64,000 nucleotides of DNA, from positions 1,582,688 through 1,646,687 of the forward strand of contig JAHNUO010000012.1 of NCBI GenBank assembly GCA_019787685.1, in the 5' to 3' direction. Positions 54,205-64,000 of this stretch are shown piece by piece (the stretch's first letter is position 1; every line of letters begins with the position of its first letter). The translations under genes and the position numbers were made by a program. Source of the stretch: Chiua virens. Taxonomy: Eukaryota; Basidiomycota; Agaricomycetes; Boletales; Boletaceae. Under the pieces are notes generated by a model. That model was not told where the DNA came from and did not search any database. It saw nothing but the letters and a program-made list of their open reading frames with translations.

Positions 54205-56270
54205 TGCGGTATCGTTTGTGATGTTCAAGTTGGGTTTGAATTCCCGGGGAGATCGCAAAGTTCCGGAGAAGCGGTGATAAGCGCAGCTCATATACCCAGA
54301 TTCAAATGCGTTTTCGATGGAGAAAATACTAAACGCAGTATGGCTGCGGCGGTGGGGTGCCCTGCATGACATAGTACAGTGCCACTAAATGCGGTGCAAT
54401 TTACAGTTCTTTTTTGTCTTCGCATTGCAGCCATGAACAGTATGACACACTCCCTGGCAAGGGACCGACCACACGTCCCCGCACCGTGCACAATAGCAGT
54501 ATGACATTGCATTGACGCATGGATCAAGTGTTCTCGGCCGCTAGACTTGTCAATGTCAACTTTGCAGTGGCTCGTACTATGAATAATGATAATGATAATA
54601 ATCAAGATGATGAGTTTCATAGACCCACTGAACATCCAGTCTTAGAGATGGCGGATATATTCAGGCTGACTCGGAGCAGCATATGCCAGTGGTTCATCAA
54701 GTCGTCCCATACTCCAAGTTGTGGCCTGCCCGTGGATTGAGCAAGACAAACCTCAGGCTGTCGATGCACCCGGGACGATAAAGAAGATATCTTCGTTGCC
54801 GACAGCCTAAGAATAGGTAGGAGGAGAACTTGCCACTATTGGGTGGAATATCGGCCCGGGATGTGTCATTACTGAAAATAAAACCCAACCCGCCGCCTCA
54901 GGAGGGCTACGGTGGAGTTGCCTCAGGTTTCGGCGTGTCACTAACCACAATCCGCCAGATCCGACCGTGATCGCTCTGTGTGACGGTTCAAATGTTCAAT
55001 CCCTGGCAGGGATCCGAGTCCGATTTCGTAGATCCGACGGCTTCGTCGTCATTTAGAAATTAGAACATTCCTTTCTTTCTTGTGGATAAACTTGAACAGG
55101 GCAAACTACGCTCTTCTTCATTCCCGGCTACAATGTACCGCCGGGCTCTACTGGCCGTGCCGAGGTGACGGGATCTCGGGACCCCGCCGGTCATCTTATA
55201 TTGTCCCGCCGCCGTACTACAACTTGAATACTTGTATCCGGACAGCAATGGTTACACTTTTTACCCATATGATCATGATCCACCCAGTCATTTACGAGGG
55301 ATGGCTTGACGATCTGCTGACGCCTCTGTCACACAAGCCGCTGCTACCACAGGCCAGCTGAGCCAATCATGATGATCGGAAGGTCAAGATTCGCACGCCG
55401 AGGTGTGTTGGGGGTAGTACGCGCAAAACTACTTTACTGTCGACTGTAAGGGGAGGGGAAACTGGGACGGATCTTCTCCAGATGAATTGTTCCATCACCA
55501 GAGGTCTACAGCACTAGATCTGGGGTTGTATCCTACTTGCGTCGTGATTCGCTAACTCTCAGTACCGTGATGTATTAATAGCAGTAAGATTTCCCACTAC
55601 GTAAAGTCAATCCAAGGCTTTGAAACCAGATTCATCATGGTCAGCACAATATTATGGCAAATGCACCAACATTATCCGAGCCAGGCTGATGCAGAGTCAA
55701 ACTTTGCGTCGGAGTTGCGCGCGGAAGTCGTGGAACCTCAAAAACACTATATCACCAAGCTTTATTATCAATTGCGGCGTGCACGAGAATTCTTAGCAAG
55801 ATGTAATCTATTCGATTCTATTGGTGTGTCCTACGCAGTTCCGCAGACGCAGCCGCATGAATGTAGATGGGAACTGCGCTCAGGATGAATCATCGAATCA
55901 TTTTGGACTGCCTCACGGCCAATTGGCAGTGCTTCGGATTTCAAACACAGCCGCGAGCCCCGACCCCAACGTTTTCATCTACACCCCGGGTTTACTTCGC
56001 ACTGGCAGCGATCCGGGTTGTCCTAGATCCGACAGGTCTGCGGTGGACTTGCCACTCTCAAGGCTATCAAAATTTCGAACGCAATAAATCCGGGTCAAAC
56101 GCGTATTCGTATCCGAGTTTTCCCGTCGCCGAGCCGAACGGAGGACGGGATGGAGGCACTATGCGCAGGGCCCGGCGGTAGGACTCGTATCCTTTAATTG
56201 TCTAATATGTTATAAAGCGATTCGTGCGTGAGCGATCGTTACTCCGCAACCCCATACTCCTTCACATGTG
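54205..56270. other. Spacer without a recognised gene
   Basis: Short overlapping frames (54,288-54,740, 55,080-55,361, 55,637-56,181) have no motifs or splice structure I can defend. A small AATGATAAT repeat lies near 54,585. Nothing else was seen. Confidence 0.4.
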
Positions 56271-56863
56271 ATGCGTCCCGGCACGTTGCCCACCTCATCT
56301 TATGAGCCTGGTCTTCTCATCGCATCTCTTAGCACGTCCGTGCCCTCGTCGACTTTAAACCCGCCACCACCACCTCAGGCACCTGCTGGTCCACCAACTG
56401 GAGCCCTCCAGCCTCTTACCATTCTTGGGATGGTCGTCGGCTTGGGTGGGTGTCGTTATGTCACTTTGCAGACTGTCTCGTGAATGACAAGATTCGATCC
56501 GCAACCCCGCAGTGTGCTTCGTTCTTCTTATATTCACGGCCTTATGCATATCCAGGCTCGCCTGCCTTCGTCCACAACGTACGCACTCCACCATGTGTTC
56601 TGGTCCTATGACCTCTTAGTTGTTCTCCAAACATAGGCCGCACCGTTCGCTATCCCAACCAAAATATGAACAGACCTCGTCTCCGTCCTATCCGCCATGC
56701 GGAGTCGACGATTTACCCTGATTTCCAGACCACCTACGATGCCCTCCCGCCGTATTGGGGACCAAGCCTTCCCACATATCACGAAGCTATGCAACACCCC
56801 CCCGGTCTACAGCCATTACACCCTCCCCCAAGGGCTGTTCACGCCGCGACGCGTATACCCTAG
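56271..56863 (+). CDS. Single-pass membrane protein with Pro-rich flanks, 155 aa
   Basis: Exons 56271-56445, 56513-56578 and 56637-56863 total 468 nt in frame. A Ser/Pro-rich N-terminal region (PPPPPQAPAGPP) is followed by one membrane segment completed by the first splice (LTILGMVVGL + VCFVLLIFTALCISRL). A basic stop-transfer stretch (RPQRRTVRYPNQ) and a tail with Tyr/Pro motifs (LPPYWGPSLPTYHEAM) come next. PPYW and LPTY resemble PY motifs that recruit WW-domain ubiquitin ligases, so it may be a regulated plasma-membrane or endosomal protein (inference). No signal peptide precedes the Pro-rich region. I do not know a named homologue. Confidence 0.55.
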
Positions 56864-57537
56864 ACCAGTTCTCTTTACGATCCTGACGACCATTACACGA
56901 CACTTTGAAGCGAGTAGCCATTCCCTTGGACCCTCTCCCTTTTGTTTGTCTACATGGACTGCCGACGATTCTTTTTCGTCGGCACGATACCACTTTTGCG
57001 TTATGTATACTTGAAGACGATCTAACACGGCACGAGCTGCTTTGTTGACGAGAGATTTGCTTGTTGTATCTATACCTCGAACAAAACACGACCTTTACGA
57101 GCTAGACGTGGTAGATTGCAGATGCGGAACATGATCTTGTAGTGTAGCTTTTGAAGTTAGCTCTGTAAATTATATTTTTCGACTTACCTCTGTCAAAGTT
57201 CTATGGCAGAGATTGAGGAGAGAATCGTCAAACGAGCGAGGATGCACTCAATCAAGTAGTATATTGTTTACAGAGCAAAAAGTGAACAGCGTCATCAAGC
57301 TATAAAGAATCTGTGAGTCGTGTATAAGGAGTCCGCGAACGAGAGTAATTGGTGTATGCGGGTGGTAGCTCGTAAACGAGTGGGTGGAGTAGGGAAGTAT
57401 CCGGTAAAATGAACATACCCATATGCGACGAGTCCTTGCCTAGAAATCCATCAAATGTACCAACAAGGAGTAACGACAACAATCACAATGGGAGAATTGT
57501 GCAACGAGAAAAGAATAGGTCCAGAAAAAAGTTAGGA

Positions 57538-58998
57538 TTAGCACGATAGAGGTAGAAATAAGTATCCAAATAATATCGGCGAGCGAAACATTCCAAGGGG
57601 ACCACTTTTCATGCGCTGGTTATGGACAACTCGATGGGGCATGCCCCAGAACTCACCGACGCGGACGCCGTAGTCGTCGAGAGTAGTCCTTGGATGCTCA
57701 TGGTCAAGATGATCTCGAAGCCTACACCTGAGCATGAAGGTTACATATTAGACTTTGAGCGAAAGGAAACGGAAGGAGGGTAAAACGCACCTGGCCTGAC
57801 TCCATCTGTGTATGTCCCTGGATTTTTGCACGCATTATACCATGCTACCCAGGTGGGATCTGTGTCATTTGACGCGACATATGAAAAGTTGAGAGGTATT
57901 GAAATGATAGGGTATGAGTTCGCAGGAAGTGTTGCTTTGCCAAAGTAGCCGGATCCGATCTGGAAATTACTGGAGGGATACCATACTTGAGCGTCGACGT
58001 GATTGAGAACAAGCGGGATGATATTGCTGGACGTGTCCATTTGAATCTCGGCCATGGCTGGGAAGGAAAAATTGGCCGGGGAACGTGAGAACTCCGTGGG
58101 TATCGATGCATTGAAGTTGCCAGTAGCACCGACTAGCGGGGAATTGCTGTAGAATGAAACTCCCGGTACACGAGGGATGGTAATAGCAAGTACGATTGCA
58201 ATACTATCGATGTGAGGTATTCCAGCGCGGTATAAGTACGAGGCCAACGACAGGGTTGAGAAGAGATGGTACTTACATTGCACACCACGCGAAAATGAAG
58301 AACACAAGAAACTTCTTGGTGAACCATTTGGTACCGCAAAGACCTATTTCGCCTCTGTTCCAAGCTCTCCACTGTGCACGACGCTCGTCGCTCTTCAGTT
58401 CTCTTCTTCCTGATCGAGTCATCTTTTTCATCTCTGAACGCTCCCATTCAGGCCCAAGAGCAGGAACTGTGACCAGTTCAACCTGCGCCAGCGAACTATC
58501 GTTATCACCACCTTCTGCTTTGCTGGCGGCAACAGACATTGTGGGTGGTAACTGATGATAACTTTTCCCGCGGTATACACCATGAACGAACATGCACAAA
58601 ACGCAAGCATCGACCACTTACGCAGGTTCCGTATGTTTTCCGATACCAAACGTAGAGCTGTACTTCGGACCCGTGTTGTTGAAATCCGCAAAGACGTCCC
58701 AGTTATCTTGTTGTCCTGCCTCTTCTTCTTCGTCACGACCACCTTTGAGTGGCTCTTGTCTGCCAGCAGCGAAAAAGGATGAAGCATTATAGCCTGCGGA
58801 CTGAGTATTGAGGAGATCTTGCGACGTTCGAGATTGGCGATCAGCGTAGAAGGAGGACTGAGACTCTGCACGGGGCCGAGCAGCGCCGCGAGGAAGGATG
58901 TTACTCTGGCCAGCTGGCGTTGGTACGTCGTTCAGGACATCTATTGACCTGCGTGCGCCATAGAAAGAAGAAACAGTGGATTTTCTGTCGTATTCCAT
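57538..58998 (-). CDS. Conserved fungal LEA-like type II membrane protein, 407 aa
   Basis: Exons 58622-58998, 58277-58561, 57791-58203, 57657-57727 and 57538-57615 total 1,224 nt. A cytosolic N terminus starts MEYDRKSTVSSFYGARRS and contains ARRS/SSFFAAGRQEPLKGG and NWDVFADFNNTGPKYSS. It is followed by VELVTVPALGPEW and a basic run (KKMTRSGRRE). One membrane segment (FLVFFIFAWCAIIAIVLAITI) leads to an extracellular domain with PTEFSRSPANFSFPA, ILTMSIQGL and several N-glycosylation sequons, of the LEA-2-like type. I recognise the overall pattern from a basidiomycete family. The last exon (RMKSGPLGMFRS) is the least certain. It is likely plasma-membrane located. It diverges from the thioredoxin reductase gene across about 625 bp. 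Confidence 0.75.
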
Positions 58999-59623
58999 GC
59001 GGACGGGTAGTCGTTTATACTAGAGGAACTGGAAAGCGCTGGTTGGTGGGAAGACAACTTGGCGTGGGTTTCGGGTTAGGGTTTGTATCTTGGGCTGAAA
59101 CCCGACAAATCACAAAATTAGGTTGATTTTCAATGCAAAAATCGTACTTGGACGTATCGAGCGCGCCCGTCGAGATTATCACCGACGGAGACTATTTCTG
59201 ATGATTTTTCGTCCCTACTGGTCACTGGCAACGAAGCTAGCCGTCACTGATACATTGACACGGCCAATAGCGAGATCATGTGACAGTGAGATGCGATTGG
59301 CTGAGTGTGGGATCACCTTCGCAGTGACATGGGGAAATCCGGTTGATCGGAACGATGGTGTGAGGGGATTGTGATTGGTTCAGTGACAGAGTTTATTGGT
59401 CACGTGGTCCCGTGACTACATTTGTAAGTAATTTCTATTCGCGCGTTACGTGACGGTCCGTCAATAAATGTTCATCCAGTGCCTGCACTGATCTTTCTCC
59501 GGCATCCTGTTTTCTCGCACCTGGACCCTTACAAAAGCCCTCCGGGCATCCTTGTTTCCAGCAGCATCTACTTCTCTTCTCGTCCTCAAGAAAGACCCCT
59601 CTCGATCTCGAAATCTGTCTCTC
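58999..59623. promoter_or_regulatory. Shared divergent promoter region
   Basis: Intergenic region between the minus-strand membrane protein and thioredoxin reductase. It contains repeated ATTGG/CCAAT boxes (for example 59,297, 59,373, 59,395) and a CACGTG at 59,401-59,406, which are common fungal promoter elements. No TATA box like those of the hydrophobins is present. Confidence 0.45.
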
Positions 59624-60943
<1,320 letters not shown>

Positions 60944-61085
60944 ATCAGCAAACTAGATTATTGCAGTGTTTTGTCCGTTTTATACCGTTCGCACAATTTT
61001 CTCGGCATTCATCATGGATACTAAGTATGTACTACACATTGGAATTCCGCATCATCCAACCACCGGCCAGGGCCCAATAACACGA

Positions 61086-62579
61086 TTACTGTACGAAACA
61101 CCAATTAGAGTCTTTCTGCTTCTGCTCTTTCTTGGCGCTTCCCGCTTCTTCCCTCCTCTCGTCTTTCTTCCTACCATCTTGTTTTTGCGTCATGCTGTTC
61201 TGCTTTTCTCGCTCGTTCTTTCGGGTCTCTTGAGGTCCGCGCTGTTTCATACCACGTTCATGCTCTTGCCTGTGGTTGTCTTTCTTCTCGCGTTCCTGTC
61301 TATCGTCTCTTTCCCCCTGCTCATACCTCAGCCTCTCGGGCTCCCCTTTTTGTGGCTCGGGTTCGGCAGCGAGCTGCTCACGGGTTTGTGTCAGGTTGTT
61401 GGCTTCTGCTGGTTCGCGAGCCCTGCATTCCCGTTCAAGCAACTGCGCATTGCGTTCAGCGATCGCCTTCTGCTTTGCAAAGTCTTTCTTGTATCGCCGG
61501 TTTTCGTTCTCAAGTCGCGAATTCTCCACCGCAAAATTCGTCACCATTTGCTCAAGACCCACCCGAATCCGCTCTATCTTCTCCCTGGCCTGCCTTGCCT
61601 CTTCCTGGAGTATCTCCCTTGTCTCTTCGTCTTCCGCAAGCCTTGCTCCCTCTATTCCTAGGCATAAGTCTTCCAGCGCCTGAGCGTGACGTTCACCCTG
61701 TTCTTTCAACTCTTGCATAATGTCGGCCCCGGCAGTGGTGTGGGCGAGATCCTTCTCCTGGTTCACCATTTCATCTTGGATAAGAAGTGTCGTTGGCTTG
61801 CGGTCGAACAAGTGGTGAAGGATTGCGTGTGCTGACGCCTGCGATCCATCATGGCGAAGCATCCGAGCGCCCCTATCAAGTGCTGGTTTGAAAAACTTAT
61901 CCTTACTTGAGAGCTCCCGTTCTCTTGCTTCCCCGTCTTCCAGACCCACTTTCGACCACATGTTGGTCACAAGGAGGACGTTGCCGAGACCAGCGTCTCC
62001 ACAGAGATTGCGAAGATGTGAAAGTTCCTCCTCGATGGACCTCCCATCTTGTTATCGGAGATGCGGTGGATATACACCAGGCCAGCGAGTCTGGCTCCTT
62101 GGCTATACCTGGGTACAAATGTACGATGACTGGTGCGTCGTCTAGACGATAGGCGTGTGCTTACGATCTGGACAGGTAGTCTGTTATCAGCTTGAGGATG
62201 TCGGTGTCACTCCGCGTGGTGTCGTCAAACCCGGAGTATCAATTAACGTGACGGTCCGCCCATCGAGGAAAAATGTGGATTTCATCACGTCCACGGTGCA
62301 GCTCTCGAGGGAATCGCTGACAGGTAAGTTCGACCCACTTGCGACATTGATGAACTGACAACATTTACTCGGTCACAATGTTGCATTCTCTGGCGAAACT
62401 ACATACGGTGGATTTCCACTGCCGGTTGCTCCCATGACACTGGACAGAAAGCACTTAGAGAAGGCACTTTTGAAGAACGACAACCAGCGTACGCAATCCT
62501 GATCTTTTCCTCGCACAGCGCCATCGATGTCAGGGTTACTGAATGCGTCGATACTGAAAATCGTGGTGGGGTCTAGCAC
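61086..62579 (-). CDS. AIG1-like P-loop GTPase with coiled-coil tail, three apparent deletions
   Basis: Predicted G protein of about 462 aa. Introns are 62355-62406 and 62109-62164. The Walker A region reads VMGATGSG then, after a missing base at about 62,412, KST|FINVASGS. DSLESCTVDVM, FFLDGRTVTLIDTPG and, after another missing base at about 62,227, FDDT follow. Then LAGLVYIHRISDNKMGG, a third missing base near 62,012, and NLCGDAGLGNVLLVTNMWSKVG. The C-terminal 290 residues form a long charged coiled coil (Glu/Arg/Gln/Lys) ending SNWCFVQ. I recognise this architecture from basidiomycete GTPase families related to AIG1/TRAFAC proteins. Function unknown; membrane or immunity-like roles are only inference. 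It is divergent with the intact paralogue at 63,518. Read literally, the gene is broken. Confidence 0.72.
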
Positions 62580-63517
62580 AGGGTATTTCGAGCGACTAGT
62601 ACTAAGCTGGTCGAGCGTCCTGCCACCTTTTATTGTTTGGGGTCATTGCCCGCGCGCACACCCCATGTTGTAGAATGTATGCCATGTGGCTCGATCCCTT
62701 TTATTCCACCTTCCTCTTATAGCAGGGTTCGGTGCTGCCTTGGCACGAGGTTTTCTGCGTTGTTTGGATCATAATGCTGATTTTAAGGGGACCAGCCGCC
62801 ATCCGAGTCGGTACTTCCGCAGCATGTCGTTGGTCAAAAGGCAACGCTGGAATGAATTGCTGCCCTCGCCACGATGGATTTTTTTCCCCTCTAGATCTAA
62901 TGCTCGGAGCCGACTTTTGGACGGTCGCCGCTATGGTCCGTGCACTACTCTCGATGAACTGGAACCAATGTTCATTTCTGATCGGTGTTCTGGCAAATTG
63001 AAATCCGCGTTGTCCCACTATTAATTAAATGGATTGGAACCTTTCCACCTGGCTTGGGACAAGAGATATTCGAGCCAGACTACTGCGGTGGACATTGGGT
63101 GGCGGATTCGCATAGCGCGGAATTCGGAAGCGGGGCTCTCGACCTTCGAACACAGCATGGCAATGTGCAAATGAAGACCACATCCCCTGGATTGTATGAC
63201 GGATTTTAAGTAAACAAACCAGACTCGAGCAAGCAAGTCAACCCATCTGCATTCCTAACGCCTAACGGGACTGCGCCCCGCGCCTTCCAGTACAGTAACA
63301 CATGATGATGTCGCACATCTTCTGCCGGATCTCCGGTCAGCCTGGACCTCACGATCAGGTTTAATTCACTGAAGCCACGCCCAAAGATGCCAGGTCTTCT
63401 ACGCAAGGCAAGGCAATGTGATGCACCACGTCGCCGTTAACACGCAGCAGAGGAGTGGTTCCAAGGCCTCATTTAACGTTCACCTTGGTCCACCTCCAAC
63501 GTCGCTATCGATTCACC
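62580..63517. other. Spacer between the two divergent GTPase genes
   Basis: Contains open frames on both strands at 62,686-63,024 and 63,206-63,406 without motifs or conserved structure. It probably holds both promoters. No gene called. Confidence 0.4.
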
Positions 63518-64000
63518 ATGGGTCAGATTATTTCGGCCATTATGCAGTGTATTTCTGCACTTTTTGCTCTGATGGGAGGGCGAAGAGCAGGGAGTGTGAG
63601 GTTGTCAGACCACGACGAGGAATCGGGTGTCTTGACTCCGTCCGTAGCTCATGCCACTGGTCCGGAACGTCCAAAACCTATCTACATTGCGTATGTGGAC
63701 ATCACTTATGCTTGTCGCGCCGCAATTCTTATCGTCGCACAAGGGTCATGGGCCCTACTGGGAGTGGGAAAACGACGGTCCGCTCTAATTCACCTACCCG
63801 ATGAACCACATTCTCACAAAGTGTTGATAGTTCGTCAACTTGGTATCGGGATCTTCACTCGGCGTAGGGCGAGGATTGGAGAGCTGCACCTCCGAAGTCC
63901 AAGCATCGCCTCCGTTCAGCATCGGCGAGAAACAAGTAATTTTGGTCGATACGCCAGGTTTTGGTGACACTACCTTGACCGACAGCGACATTTGGAAGAT
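63518..64000 (+). CDS. AIG1-like P-loop GTPase, 3' end outside the window
   Basis: Exons 63518-63690, 63744-63777 and 63831 to the window edge, all in frame. The N terminus MGQIISAIMQCISALFALMG is hydrophobic and could be a membrane anchor. After RPKPIYIA comes the Walker A motif VMGPTGSGKTT, then FVNLVSGSSLGVGRGLESC, SIGEKQVILVDTPGFGDTT and LTDSDIW. These match the broken paralogue at 61,086-62,579 position by position, with the same two intron positions flanking or near the P-loop. No frameshift in the visible part. The coiled-coil end would lie beyond 64,000. Confidence 0.78.

Noticed and set aside
59060..59110. Telomere-like GGGTTAGGG near the helicase and trr1 region
   Set aside because: Only one and a half units (about 59,070-59,085) and no array, so it gives no evidence of a telomere.
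60966..61661. 231-codon Leu/Phe-rich plus-strand frame resembling a membrane protein
   Set aside because: It is the exact antisense of the Glu/Lys-rich coiled coil of the GTPase, whose frame continues into recognisable G-protein sequence.

Overview
The window comes from a filamentous basidiomycete, most likely an agaricomycete. The evidence is short introns (about 50-60 bp, GT..AG) in nearly every gene, a family of small eight-cysteine hydrophobins, and DNA transposons of the KDZ and Plavaka types that are typical of mushroom-forming fungi. No prokaryotic features, CRISPR arrays, rRNA or tRNA genes were seen. All annotation was done by eye from the sequence. Splice sites were chosen by reading frame, splice consensus and comparison between paralogues inside the window.

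Layout. (1) About 1.9-39.4 kb is a hydrophobin gene cluster with eight copies (hyd1 to hyd8): seven look intact and one is a pseudogene. They fall into three subfamilies: A = hyd1, hyd2, hyd4; B = hyd3, hyd7; C = hyd5, hyd6, hyd8. Each copy has a TATAAAT box about 60-100 bp before the ATG and a diverged copy of the same long upstream module. hyd1 and hyd2 are head to head; the others point right. The spacers are mostly decayed duplicates of one another, with scattered transposon debris. (2) At 12,541-28,083 the cluster is split by one 15.5-kb KDZ-type DNA transposon. It is flanked by a perfect 8-bp direct repeat and has dense arrays of a TTGCAAG motif at both ends. It carries a full-length KDZ transposase (minus strand), a small nuclear-type accessory gene beside it, and two or more genes on the other strand. 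An apparently intact pogo-type element (24,255-26,769) is nested inside it. (3) 34.9-35.9 kb holds two tandem copies of a roughly 500-bp LTR-like repeat. (4) 39.8-44.0 kb is a Plavaka-type transposase gene. (5) 45.0-49.6 kb holds a hypothetical protein gene and a five-exon gene for a RecQ-like helicase whose N-terminal domain resembles a tyrosine recombinase. (6) 50-54 kb is gene-poor. (7) 53.9-64 kb looks like ordinary chromosomal gene space: two small single-pass membrane proteins, a conserved LEA-like membrane protein, thioredoxin reductase, and two divergent P-loop GTPases. The second GTPase runs off the window.

How the parts relate. The hydrophobins are secreted, surface-active wall and coat proteins. 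Their tandem arrangement, shared promoter module and subfamily structure suggest expansion by repeated local duplication followed by transposon invasion. The KDZ element sits inside the upstream module of hyd5. An uninterrupted inverted paralogue of that insertion site survives at 34.17-34.23 kb, which lets the empty site be read directly. In every intact hydrophobin the codon for the fifth cysteine is split by intron 1. In four copies that intron is a multiple of three and has no stop codon, so its retention would give an in-frame isoform lacking that cysteine. The thioredoxin reductase and the neighbouring GTPase each need single-base corrections at short homopolymers to read through, which points either to local consensus errors or to gene decay.
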